Shown: positions 17,137 through 25,350 of the stretch, piece by piece
How positions within the stretch are numbered: the first letter of the stretch is position 1
How the letters are laid out: each line of letters starts with the position of its first letter
Source: Mageeibacillus sp. UBA5439
Lineage (GTDB): Bacteria; Bacillota; Clostridia; Saccharofermentanales; DTU023
Assembly: GCA_002427505.1 (NCBI GenBank)
Contig: DIRJ01000019.1
Location: 1-53,193 of the forward strand
Length of the DNA: 53,193 bases
Direction: 5' to 3'
The notes under the pieces: model-generated
Database searches by the model: none
Told to the model about the DNA's origin: nothing
Seen by the model: the letters and a program-made list of their open reading frames with translations, nothing else
Translations under genes and position numbers: made by a program

Positions 17137-18129
17137 ATGGCGAAAATTTCGGACCTGATTATACTTACTGTTGACGATCTTGAAGATCAGCTGGGCAGCA
17201 GTAAGTACCCAAATTTTGTCGCTGAATCGGAAAAGATGTTTTCTGATCAGGTAAATGCCTTTGCTGAAAAGGTTCTGGCTGATGAAAAGATCAGGGCTAT
17301 TTTTGTTTCCGGCCCCACTTCGTCAGGAAAAACTACCTCTGCCAGACTGCTGTCACAGCGGTTAATTGCTAACGGCAGACATACTATCCCCATTGAGCTG
17401 GATGATTTTTACCGCGACCAGGATTTGCGTTACGACGCGGAAGGACGCCCGGATTATGAGAGTATTGATACACTGGACCTGGAATTACTGGCAGAAACAT
17501 TGGGACGCCTTTTCCACGATGGAGAGTGCGAAATTCCTACTTTTGAGTTCGCCAGCAGGCGCAGATATTACGAAGATCACAAGAAAATTAAACTGAATGA
17601 GGGTGATATTGTAATTATTGAGGGTCTGCACGGTCTTAATGAAACTGTGAGTTCCCATGTTCCCAGGGAAGCCCAGCTGAGTTATTTCATTATGCCCCAC
17701 GGCCGGGTGCTTGCTGATGCCAGAATGATCTCCAACAGCGATATCCGTATGCTGCGCCGTATCAGCCGCGATGTTAACAAACGCGGCTCGTCCGCTATTG
17801 ACACGATTGACTACTGGCCGATGATTGACCGGACGGAAAAGGATTTTATCCCGGCTTATCTGGAAGCTGCTGATTACTTTATCAACTCCCTGCTGCCTTA
17901 CGAATTCACCGTGATCGCACCTTTGGCACGCGAAAAAATCAATGAGTCACTGGAACGTTTTTTCGACGGCACTCTGGTCACGTCAACTTATACCAGAAAT
18001 ACAGACGGCCATTCTAATCTGCGCCTGGCAGTGCAGGAAGCAACGCGCCTGGTCTGGATCTGTGAGCAGCTGCCGGCAGTTTCACCATCTGTCGTGCCGG
18101 CCGGCTCGGTTCTGCAAGAGTTTATCTAA
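17137..18129 (+). CDS. Uridine kinase-like P-loop nucleoside kinase
   Basis: Cytoplasmic kinase of the phosphoribulokinase/uridine kinase family. Walker A is GPTSSGKTT about 60 residues in, followed by ELDDFYRD, the DTLDLE motif, EIPTFEFASRRR and the IIEGLHGLNE strand, all characteristic of uridine kinases. Clostridial nucleoside kinases often carry TGS and other N-terminal domains and reach 550 residues; this one has only a short helical N-terminus and about 330 residues. The ATG at 17137 with AAAGG upstream is preferred to an in-frame GTG at 17101. Substrate is probably a pyrimidine nucleoside but is not proven by sequence. Confidence 0.83.
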   Translation: MAKISDLIILTVDDLEDQLGSSKYPNFVAESEKMFSDQVNAFAEKVLADEKIRAIFVSGPTSSGKTTSARLLSQRLIANGRHTIPIELDDFYRDQDLRYDAEGRPDYESIDTLDLELLAETLGRLFHDGECEIPTFEFASRRRYYEDHKKIKLNEGDIVIIEGLHGLNETVSSHVPREAQLSYFIMPHGRVLADARMISNSDIRMLRRISRDVNKRGSSAIDTIDYWPMIDRTEKDFIPAYLEAADYFINSLLPYEFTVIAPLAREKINESLERFFDGTLVTSTYTRNTDGHSNLRLAVQEATRLVWICEQLPAVSPSVVPAGSVLQEFI

Positions 18130-18156
18130 TCAAGAATCCGTGTTTACTCCTTCAGA

Positions 18157-18190
18157 GGGCCGGGACAAACAGCCGGTCCTGAAATTTTTC
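18157..18190 (+). terminator. Terminator after the nucleoside kinase gene
   Basis: GGGCCGG pairs with CCGGTCC (one G-T wobble) around a 9-base loop, followed by TGAAATTTTTC. Confidence 0.6.
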
Positions 18191-18220
18191 TGCTATCAGC
18201 AGGCAAAAGCCGTGAAGGTA

Positions 18221-18237
18221 ACTTTAGACACTAAAGT
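18221..18237. promoter_or_regulatory. Palindrome upstream of trxA, possible operator
   Basis: ACTTTAG-ACA-CTAAAGT is a perfect 7+7 inverted repeat about 90 bases before the trxA start. It could bind a dimeric regulator; none is identified. Confidence 0.35.
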
Positions 18238-18279
18238 ATAAAAAATACCTAGTACTTATTATCATGTACAGGACAAAAA

Positions 18280-18290
18280 GTGCCTGGCAC
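18280..18290 (+). repeat. GTGCC(W)GGCAC palindrome, copy 2
   Basis: GTGCCTGGCAC in the trxA upstream region, 33 bases before the ATG. It is identical to the copy at 42447. Confidence 0.5.
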
Positions 18291-18323
18291 TGGATTAAAT
18301 AAATTTTCTGAAGGAGAAGTACT

Positions 18324-18641
18324 ATGACACTAACATTAACAAAAGCGAATTTTAAAGAAGAAGTTCTGGAGAGCGAACAGCCCATACTAGTTGATTTCTG
18401 GGCCAGCTGGTGTGGACCCTGCCGCATGGTCGGACCGATTGTGGAAGCTCTGGCAGATGATTTTGACGGACGGGCCGTAGTGGGCAAAATCAATGTTGAT
18501 GAAGAAGACGACCTGGCAAGACAGTATTCAATCATGAGTATCCCGACGCTGGTAATCTTTAAAGGCGGCGAAGTGGTTGAGCGTGTGGTCGGAGCCCGTT
18601 CACAGGGTGAACTGGCAGCACTATTGGAAAAACACATATAA
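18324..18641 (+). CDS. trxA: Thioredoxin
   Basis: Small cytoplasmic dithiol oxidoreductase. The WCGPC active site is at residues 29-33 in a DFWASWCGPCRM context, and the cis-proline follows in MSIPTLVIF. The 105-residue length is normal. GGAGA precedes the ATG. The Nnr gene follows 47 bases later in the same direction. Confidence 0.97.
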   Translation: MTLTLTKANFKEEVLESEQPILVDFWASWCGPCRMVGPIVEALADDFDGRAVVGKINVDEEDDLARQYSIMSIPTLVIFKGGEVVERVVGARSQGELAALLEKHI

Positions 18642-18688
18642 GTAAAAAAACAGCTGCCGGACCTATAATTATTTTTCGGAGGTGACAA

Positions 18689-20245
18689 GTGCAAGGCACA
18701 TATCGTTTAGTGACAAAAGCCGAACAAGAGTTGCTGGACAGAGCTTACACCAAGCTAACAGGTCTTCCTTCAATCCTTCTCATGGAAAATGCCGGCAAGG
18801 CTCTGGCAGATGCAGTTTTAAGTGTAGATACAGGAACGCAGGCTGCTGTATATGATTGTCTGGTTTTTGCAGGCAAAGGACAAAATGGCGGGGATGGCTA
18901 TGTGGCTGCCCGCCATTTGCAGTCTGAGGGACTTAGAGTAGCTGTGGTTGATGTCAGCTCAGGTCAAGCTCATCGCAAGGATGCAGCTGCTAATGTTTCT
19001 GCCTGGCTGGAACTGGGCGGAGAGATTATCAGGGATCTGACAAGAGTGCCGACAGACTCGGTTCCGGTCATTGTCGATGCCATCTATGGCAGCGGCTTCG
19101 CCTTGGATCGGAAAATTGATGCGGATGCGGTGCACGCTTTTGCTTTGATGAGCCAATTGCAGGAAAGCGGTTCTACAGTTATTGCCTGCGATTTGCCCAG
19201 CGGTCTGCTTGCAGATACAGGACAAGTCAGCGCCCTGAGCTTGAAGGCGGATCTGACCGTGACTTTCGGCAGGATTAAGCTGGGGCTGGTAACACATCCC
19301 GGATGTCTCTATTCCGGAGAGATCTGGCTGGAAACCCTCGGTATGGACGACGATTTTGTCGACTGCCAGCTGAAGGGAGATCCGGCCTATCTCCTGGATG
19401 CCGCTCTGGTATCCGCTCTGGACAGCAAAGTTGCTGATGATGCTCATAAAGGGGATAACGGCAGAGCTCTGCTGATTGGCGGCTCGGAAAATATGCCGGG
19501 AGCCATGCTCTTATCGATTGAGGCCTGTGCCAGGTCCGGAGCAGGCTATACCATGGTGAGAGCACCGGAAGAGATTATTCCTCTGCTGGCGGAAGTCATG
19601 CCTTCTGCATTGTATTCAGCGATTCCTCAAGGCGAGAGCAGAAAACGGGACCTGCCGGGTCCCATGGACTCGATTGCTATCGGCATGGGGGCTTCAGATG
19701 CGGGCTGGATTGCCAAGGCTTTGACCAGCCTGATTCCAAACGAAAAACGTCTCTTGATTGATGCTGATGGCTTAAATGCCTTGGCCAGAATGCCGCAGGC
19801 AGATTTGCTCTTGCGGGAAAGAAAGGAAAAAGGCTTAGAACCGCTGATCCTGACTCCTCATCCCGGAGAATTTGAACGTCTGGCTCCTGAGCTGAGCTCT
19901 CTTTTACACGAAGATCGTGTTGGTGCTGCGCGTAGTTTAGCCGGCAAAAAGTCAGTCATTGTTGTACTTAAGGGTATGGCCACGGTTGTGGCTTTTCCGG
20001 ACGGAACAGTTTTTATTAATGAATCCGGGAATTCCGGTATGGCTAAAGCCGGTTCCGGAGATGTTCTGACCGGCATGATCGCCGGCAATATGGCTGTGCT
20101 CAGGGACAGCTGCCAGGCCGTCCTGCTTTCAGTCTATTTGCACGGACTGGCTGCTGATATTGCCCTGTCCCTGCACGATGATCCCCGTTCGCTTTTGCCG
20201 GAAGATATTCTGGCTAATATCGCTGCGGCCAGACAGACTCTTTAG
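18689..20245 (+). CDS. nnr: Bifunctional NAD(P)H-hydrate epimerase / ADP-dependent dehydratase
   Basis: Repairs hydrated NADH and NADPH. The N-terminal YjeF_N epimerase domain shows the FAGKGQNGGDGYVAAR motif, and the C-terminal carbohydrate-kinase-like dehydratase domain shows LTPHPGEFERL and AKAGSGDVLTGMIAG. At 518 residues it is the standard two-domain fusion. Translation starts at GTG with GGAGGTGA four bases ahead. This is a housekeeping enzyme in Firmicutes, often near alr or acpS; neither is seen here. Confidence 0.95.
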   Translation: MQGTYRLVTKAEQELLDRAYTKLTGLPSILLMENAGKALADAVLSVDTGTQAAVYDCLVFAGKGQNGGDGYVAARHLQSEGLRVAVVDVSSGQAHRKDAAANVSAWLELGGEIIRDLTRVPTDSVPVIVDAIYGSGFALDRKIDADAVHAFALMSQLQESGSTVIACDLPSGLLADTGQVSALSLKADLTVTFGRIKLGLVTHPGCLYSGEIWLETLGMDDDFVDCQLKGDPAYLLDAALVSALDSKVADDAHKGDNGRALLIGGSENMPGAMLLSIEACARSGAGYTMVRAPEEIIPLLAEVMPSALYSAIPQGESRKRDLPGPMDSIAIGMGASDAGWIAKALTSLIPNEKRLLIDADGLNALARMPQADLLLRERKEKGLEPLILTPHPGEFERLAPELSSLLHEDRVGAARSLAGKKSVIVVLKGMATVVAFPDGTVFINESGNSGMAKAGSGDVLTGMIAGNMAVLRDSCQAVLLSVYLHGLAADIALSLHDDPRSLLPEDILANIAAARQTL

Positions 20246-20330
20246 AGGTCTGAGCAGCTGATCTACTTGTCTGCTTCCCGATTAATTGCAAAGTGAAGCC
20301 TGCTCTGATCTTTCTTAGTGAGCCCGGCTT

Positions 20331-20339
20331 TGTTATAAT
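20331..20339 (+). promoter_or_regulatory. Extended -10 promoter for the cdaA-glmM operon
   Basis: TGTTATAAT is a perfect -10 with a TGn extension, 76 bases before the cdaA start. The -35 (TTTCTT at 17-base spacing) is poor. Confidence 0.55.
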
Positions 20340-20415
20340 GGTTAAAATCATTGAAAAGGTTTCTGCCGCTTTAGTGAATAAAGCTGACGGATATTCCTGA
20401 TCACAGGGGGATTAA

Positions 20416-21828
20416 TTGCCGAGCTTCTTTTCGGAAATAGGTGAATTTTTCAGCGGCATCTGGCAGAGCATGACGGATGGCCTGCTTTTTTTGGGCGGGC
20501 CGCTTGATATGATCGTTTCTGCTTTAGATATTCTGATTACAAGTCTGGTCTTCTACTTTATCCTGAAATTATTCCGGGACTCGAGAGCCTGGCAGCTTTT
20601 ACGGGGTATTCTGCTGATTATTGCTTTTGCATTTGTAACCAGCTTTCTGGGCCTAAACACGATCAGCTTTCTTTTTAACAATACAATTTCCATTTTAGCG
20701 ATTGCAGTTTTAATCATCTTCCAGCCGGAACTGCGTAAGACTCTGGAAAAATTGGGACGAAACCGTCTGGTTAAGTACATTTCGCCCAAGGACAGGGAGA
20801 ACGCTGTCGATTCCGGCACCCGCCAGCTGATCGAGTCCATTGTTTCAGCCTGTGAGTCAATGAGCAAAACCAGGACAGGCGCGCTGATCATAATAGAACG
20901 AGCTACGCGTCTGGGTGAACTGCAATCACAGGAGAACGCTGTTCAGATAGACGCCGGTGTTTCTACAACTTTACTCAAACAGATATTTTATACCGGTTCA
21001 CCTTTACATGATGGAGCAGTTTTAATCCGCGACGACCGTATAGCGGCGGCCCGGATTCACGTTCCTTTGTCGGATGCTTATCATCTGCGGCATGAATTCG
21101 GGACCAGACACCGGGCGGCAGTTGGCGCGAGCGAACTGGGTGATGCTGTTGCTGTCGTCGTGTCTGAGGAAAGAGGCACTATTAGCCTGGCTATTGAGGG
21201 CAGGCTCTTTGAACTGGCTAATGCAGATGCTTTGCGCAGCCAGCTATATCGTCTGCTCGCACCCGCAGGCAGTGGAGCAAAACGCAGCTTCAAAGAATGG
21301 CTGCAAGATATTTTCATCAAAAGTGAGGCAGAAAAACTGGAGCAGGATGCAGCAGCTGCTGCCGAAGGTCAGGATGAGGCAGAGGAGGCGGCAGTCAGGA
21401 GAATGAGGCGCAGCCACCGGACTAAAAGCGCCGGTTTGCTTAAACAACAGCGTTTCGGACTGGCAGCTTTCTCCTTTGCTCTGGCATTTGTCTTTTGGCT
21501 CTATGTGCAGGTTACAATCGATCCGGTCACAACCAGTTCCTTTAATGTACCTCTCACATTTCAAGGTGTAGAAGCAGCTGCTGAAAAAGGCTTGGGCATT
21601 CAAGGCTACCCGGTCAGTGATATTCAACTAACTTTAAAAGGGCGTACTGAGCTTTTGAACGATATATCTGTTACGGATCTTACGGCCTTTATCGACGTCA
21701 GCGGGGTTGATCAGGCAGGTGTGGTAGAATTACCTGTCGAGATTGAAACGGATACTCTGTTATATACGAAGACTGAAACGGTTTTGCCGGGTTCAGTACG
21801 TGTTAATGTATATGAGCTTAAACCCTGA
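20416..21828 (+). CDS. cdaA: Diadenylate cyclase CdaA fused to a YbbR (CdaR) domain
   Basis: Synthesises c-di-AMP from two ATP at the membrane. Residues 1-100 hold the CdaA membrane helices ending in LIIFQPELRKTLEKLGR. The DAC domain follows, with catalytic DGA at 199-201 and RHR at 231-233 (GTRHRAA). After an Ala/Glu-rich linker (about 300-335) comes another membrane helix (AFSFALAFVFWLY) and a single extracellular YbbR repeat to residue 470. In Bacillus and most Firmicutes cdaA and cdaR (ybbR) are separate adjacent genes upstream of glmM; here the regulator is part of the enzyme and has one YbbR repeat, not three or four. Start is TTG after AGGGGG. glmM follows 14 bases on. Confidence 0.95.
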   Translation: MPSFFSEIGEFFSGIWQSMTDGLLFLGGPLDMIVSALDILITSLVFYFILKLFRDSRAWQLLRGILLIIAFAFVTSFLGLNTISFLFNNTISILAIAVLIIFQPELRKTLEKLGRNRLVKYISPKDRENAVDSGTRQLIESIVSACESMSKTRTGALIIIERATRLGELQSQENAVQIDAGVSTTLLKQIFYTGSPLHDGAVLIRDDRIAAARIHVPLSDAYHLRHEFGTRHRAAVGASELGDAVAVVVSEERGTISLAIEGRLFELANADALRSQLYRLLAPAGSGAKRSFKEWLQDIFIKSEAEKLEQDAAAAAEGQDEAEEAAVRRMRRSHRTKSAGLLKQQRFGLAAFSFALAFVFWLYVQVTIDPVTTSSFNVPLTFQGVEAAAEKGLGIQGYPVSDIQLTLKGRTELLNDISVTDLTAFIDVSGVDQAGVVELPVEIETDTLLYTKTETVLPGSVRVNVYELKP

Positions 21829-21842
21829 AAATAAGAGGAAAT

Positions 21843-23213
21843 ATGTCTAGATTATTTGGAACAGATGGTGTTCGTGGTGTCGCGAACAAAGATTTAACGC
21901 CGGATTTGGCCTATAAATTGGGTTATGCAGCTGCCCACGTACTGACTGACAGGCATGTGGGCAGACCACGTGTGCTGGTAGGAGAAGACACCCGTGTCTC
22001 CCGCGGTATGCTGGCTTCCGCTCTGGTAGCCGGACTGTGTTCTGCCGGCGCAGATGCCATTGAATGCGGGATTGTGCCCACTCCTGCAGTTGCCTGGCTG
22101 GTCAGACATTTTGCTGCTGATGCCGGAGTGGTTATTTCTGCTTCCCACAACAGCTTTGAATTTAACGGTATTAAGTTGTTTGGCGGCGACGGTTATAAAC
22201 TGGCTGATGAGACAGAAGACTTAATTGAAGCCCATGTGAGAAAGTATCGCGAAAAAGATGGTAACCGGCCCTATGGTGAAGATGTCGGACGCAAGATCGA
22301 GGCTTTTGAAGCTGCTGATCTCTACCGCGGGCATTTGGAAGAAGTTTCAGGGCTTGATCTTAGTGGAGTGCGGCTGGGTCTGGATTGCGCCAACGGTGCC
22401 AGTTACAAGATAGCACCGCGTCTCTTCCGTGATTTGAATGCTGAAGTTCACAGCATCGGGGTTGAACCCGACGGTTATAATATCAATCATGACTGTGGCT
22501 CCATGCATCTGGACCAACTTATAGCTCTGGTCAAAGAAAAGAATCTTGATCTGGGATTTGCCTTTGACGGCGATGCTGACCGTGTCTTAGCGGTGGACGC
22601 AGCTGGATCTGTCTGCGATGGAGATATAATTATGACCATCCTGGCCCTGGCTTTGCTGAAAGAGGGCAAGCTGAGGGAGAACACCCTGGTTACCACTGTC
22701 ATGAGCAATTTCGGACTGGAACAGATGGCTGCAGAGAACGGGATTGTCCTGGAGCGTACTCAGGTTGGCGACCGCTATGTTATGGAACGTATGCGGGAAG
22801 GTGACTTCAATTTGGGTGGTGAACAGAGCGGACACATTATTTTGAGGGAGCATTCGACCACGGGCGATGGAATGCTCTCGGCTCTTCAGCTTTTGCAAGC
22901 CCTGAATGGTCGCGGCCAGAGTCTGGCAGAGGCCAGACAGGTGGTGAAAATCTGTCCTCAGGTTCTAAAGAATGCTCATGTCAGCAGTGAGTCAGCCAAG
23001 AGAAAAATAATGGGCCACAGTAAACTCAGCAGGAAAATCAAAGAAATTGAGGGTGTCCTGGGGAAAGATGGACGTGTACTGGTGAGGTCCTCAGGCACGG
23101 AACCCCTGGTCAGAGTTATGTTGGAAGGCAACGACACTGAAGAAATCAACGGCTATGCTGATGAGCTTCTGGCTCTGGTCTATTCTCTGGACAGGGACAG
23201 CAGGGAGAACTGA
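21843..23213 (+). CDS. glmM: Phosphoglucosamine mutase
   Basis: Converts glucosamine-6-phosphate to glucosamine-1-phosphate for peptidoglycan precursors. The active-site phosphoserine is S101 in SASHN (residues 99-103). The metal loop is AFDGDADRVL, the sugar-binding loop GGEQSGHII, and the phosphate-binding loop VRSSGTEPLVRVM. The 456 residues fit GlmM. It sits directly after the c-di-AMP synthase, the arrangement in which CdaA and GlmM are known to interact, linking c-di-AMP to wall synthesis. Confidence 0.97.
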   Translation: MSRLFGTDGVRGVANKDLTPDLAYKLGYAAAHVLTDRHVGRPRVLVGEDTRVSRGMLASALVAGLCSAGADAIECGIVPTPAVAWLVRHFAADAGVVISASHNSFEFNGIKLFGGDGYKLADETEDLIEAHVRKYREKDGNRPYGEDVGRKIEAFEAADLYRGHLEEVSGLDLSGVRLGLDCANGASYKIAPRLFRDLNAEVHSIGVEPDGYNINHDCGSMHLDQLIALVKEKNLDLGFAFDGDADRVLAVDAAGSVCDGDIIMTILALALLKEGKLRENTLVTTVMSNFGLEQMAAENGIVLERTQVGDRYVMERMREGDFNLGGEQSGHIILREHSTTGDGMLSALQLLQALNGRGQSLAEARQVVKICPQVLKNAHVSSESAKRKIMGHSKLSRKIKEIEGVLGKDGRVLVRSSGTEPLVRVMLEGNDTEEINGYADELLALVYSLDRDSREN

Positions 23214-23216
23214 GCA

Positions 23217-24497
23217 GTGCGCCGCCGGCAAAGTGCCCGTATCGTATTCGTCACCAGCCTGCTATCGATTATCCTGCTGGTCTTGTCTCTTGCCGGTGTT
23301 TTGAACCCGCCTATAGCAGGAGCAGATCGTTTTGCTGAAGAACGTGAAGCTGCGCATAATCTCGGCGCTCCGGATTTGACGGATCCCGATGGAGTTGCAA
23401 AGAGCAGTGACCCTGCAGAGCAAGGGACTGATTCGTCAACAGATCCGACTGAAGCAAAGGGAGGGGATGAAAGCCCTGACCCGGGGGAAAGCGGGCCGGT
23501 TTCCACGCAAGCTTTGGATGTCAGCGGGAATGATCCGTCTTTGCTGGCGCCACGGGAAGACGGGCTGCTCCGAGTCTGGCCACAAGAATCATCCCTGCCG
23601 CAGCTGCATGATGTAGATTATGATTATTATCTTTCCCTTGAAAAAGAAAGCAAAGCTCTCAGTGGCATAACAGTAATACTGGATCCGTCTTTCGGTGGCA
23701 GTTCTACCGGTGCCAGTGTGGTAACGGATAGTGGCGTTTTAGCAGAAAAAGATATTGTACTTGCCATTGCTCAGATAGCTGAACGCTATCTGACAGAAAT
23801 GGGAGCTGATGTGATCATGACGCGCAGCAGCGATATTGAACACTCTCTCTTCTATGTGACGGCCTTAACTGCTGATACTGTACTGGAGCGTTATGCCAAG
23901 GAAGCCGCAGCTGCTAATTATGATACGCAGCTGATCGATGACCTGCGTCTGCAGATGTCCGACGTCATGCGTATTAACCAAAATAGCGCTGATTCAGGCG
24001 GTCGCGGCTTATTTGGCGGAATAGGAACTTCTGCCCGCCTGCGTCTGATCTATGACATACAAGCTCAGTACGGCGATGTGCTTTTTATTAATATTTCTTT
24101 GAATCAGGATAATGATGCTAAGAAGTCGGGTGCGGAAATCCGTTTGATGAAACAGGACTTCGTGACAGAAGTGAATAACAGCTATGTTGAAGACCAGGAT
24201 CCCAACACTTTGTCTCCCAACTACAGCATGATTGACAGTCAGAGCCGGGCAAAACTGGCCTGGCTGCTTTATGGGCACCTTCAGCATCAGTTGCCCTCAA
24301 TCGCAGCAGAGACGGATCCGCGTCTTACTGAAACTGATATGGCGGTGCTGCGGCTGAATAATCTGACTGCGGTGTCTGTTGTGCCCGGCTATCTCAGTAA
24401 TGCAGCTGACCGGGCAGTGCTGGGCTCAGAAGCAGGCCAGCAAAAAGTTGCCTCAGCCATTGCCTATGCGGTTCGCCAATACTATGTTGGTCCCTAG
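23217..24497 (+). CDS. Amidase_3-like protein with degenerate active site
   Basis: The C-terminal two thirds fold like N-acetylmuramoyl-L-alanine amidases (ILDPSFGG ... AEKDIVLAIA ... MTRSSD ... FINISLN ... VVPGYLSNAADR). Three catalytic positions differ. The first zinc histidine of DPGHGG is F159, the second histidine of the SIHAN strand is S294, and the catalytic glutamate of VE-GFLSN is V389; only the middle zinc ligand E177 remains. A ~60-residue insertion lies between MTRSSD and the third strand. Residues 8-30 are a signal anchor and 36-130 an acidic disordered stalk. It starts at GTG 4 bases after glmM. Expected to be a non-hydrolytic wall-binding or amidase-regulating protein (inference). 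Confidence 0.85.
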   Translation: MRRRQSARIVFVTSLLSIILLVLSLAGVLNPPIAGADRFAEEREAAHNLGAPDLTDPDGVAKSSDPAEQGTDSSTDPTEAKGGDESPDPGESGPVSTQALDVSGNDPSLLAPREDGLLRVWPQESSLPQLHDVDYDYYLSLEKESKALSGITVILDPSFGGSSTGASVVTDSGVLAEKDIVLAIAQIAERYLTEMGADVIMTRSSDIEHSLFYVTALTADTVLERYAKEAAAANYDTQLIDDLRLQMSDVMRINQNSADSGGRGLFGGIGTSARLRLIYDIQAQYGDVLFINISLNQDNDAKKSGAEIRLMKQDFVTEVNNSYVEDQDPNTLSPNYSMIDSQSRAKLAWLLYGHLQHQLPSIAAETDPRLTETDMAVLRLNNLTAVSVVPGYLSNAADRAVLGSEAGQQKVASAIAYAVRQYYVGP

Positions 24498-24523
24498 TTT
24501 TGACAAATAAAAATGGCTGCTTG

Positions 24524-24552
24524 AGGGACACTTCTCATAAAGAAGTGTCCCT
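24524..24552 (+). terminator. Terminator of the cdaA-glmM-amidase operon
   Basis: AGGGACACTTCT and AGAAGTGTCCCT form a perfect 12-bp stem with a 5-base loop, 26 bases past the stop. The following run (TGAACTTTG) is only moderately U-rich. Confidence 0.65.
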
Positions 24553-24874
24553 TGAACTTTGTTAAGACAGTTGGATATGATTATTTGTAGTAATAATTAC
24601 ATAATGACTGCTTATTTTTAGAGATAGAAACAGCCCTGTTTCTTATAGCTGGTTTTACGTATTTCCCCATTTGATCGTGACGCTCGTTCTAATTCTGAAA
24701 CTGAATTGGCAATGACGAGAACACTGGCTTGTCACTTGTACCAAGTAAATACACACGATGACAATTGCTCGAGTAAACAAGATATCCCTTAGATCTGTAA
24801 CATGTATAACTGTGAGACTAAATATGTAAAATTGTAACTCAGCAGCCTAATTATTTCCCGTGATCAAAATACTC
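24553..24874. other. AT-rich non-coding stretch, probable insertion boundary
   Basis: No convincing gene is seen. A dyad AGAAACAG-CC-CTGTTTCT lies at 24626-24643. The stretch is AT-richer than its neighbours and separates the cdaA operon from the GntR/ABC cassette. It could hold the left end of the inserted block, but no terminal repeat or attachment site is recognisable. Confidence 0.4.
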
Positions 24875-24903
24875 TTGACACTAAACCGTATCGGTCGTAT
24901 AGT
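24875..24903 (+). promoter_or_regulatory. Strong promoter of the GntR-ABC operon
   Basis: TTGACA, a 17-base spacer and TATAGT, close to full consensus. It contains one ACCGTATC half-site between its boxes. Confidence 0.8.
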
Positions 24904-24936
24904 ACAGTTATAACCGTATTACACATGCGATACGGT
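24885..24936. promoter_or_regulatory. Operator half-sites for the GntR repressor
   Basis: ACCGTATC (24885-24892, inside the promoter spacer), ACCGTATT (24913-24920) and GATACGGT (24929-24936). The last two form a dyad ACCGTAT-N10-ATACGGT just downstream of the -10. This placement fits autorepression by the YtrA-type regulator encoded immediately after. Confidence 0.6.
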
Positions 24937-24951
24937 AGCTAAGGGGTAAAT

Positions 24952-25350
24952 TTGAGTCCTATGATTTCTTTCGACTTATTTTCAACCCAGGATGGGCGTC
25001 CGATTTATATGCAAATTATCCTGTTTGTTAAGAGGGGAATTGTGTCCGGCATCGTATCGGACGGCGATGAGTTGCCTAGCCGCAGAGTGCTTTCCGCGCT
25101 ACTTGGTATCAATCCCAACACAGTGCAAAAGGCTTACCGGATGCTTGAGGACGAGGGGCTCATTGAATCGCGATCCGGCGCAAAAAGTTATATGTCGCTT
25201 AGTGATACAGCGGTGGAGCGCGTGCGCTCGGAGTTGATGGAAACGGATATTCTTTCGGTTATAAACGCCCTGAAGCAGGCGGGAATGAGCAAAACAGAAG
25301 CGCTGCGGCTCATAGATAAAAACTGGGATGGGAGAAACGAAGCAAAGTGA
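24952..25350 (+). CDS. GntR family regulator, YtrA subfamily
   Basis: DNA-binding repressor of 132 residues. A winged helix occupies residues 12-75 (IYMQIILFVKRGIVSG, then LPSRRVLSALLGINPNTVQKAYRMLEDEGLI), followed by the short C-terminal helical dimerisation tail typical of YtrA proteins, with no ligand domain. Start is taken as TTG at 24952, five bases after AAGGGG; ATG at 24961 is possible. It overlaps the next gene by 4 bases. YtrA-type regulators usually control adjacent ABC transporters that respond to cell-wall-active compounds. Confidence 0.93.
   Translation: MSPMISFDLFSTQDGRPIYMQIILFVKRGIVSGIVSDGDELPSRRVLSALLGINPNTVQKAYRMLEDEGLIESRSGAKSYMSLSDTAVERVRSELMETDILSVINALKQAGMSKTEALRLIDKNWDGRNEAK

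Noticed and set aside
24626..24643. AGAAACAG/CTGTTTCT dyad as a transposon end
   Set aside because: No second copy, target duplication or transposase is found nearby; could equally be a protein-binding site or chance.
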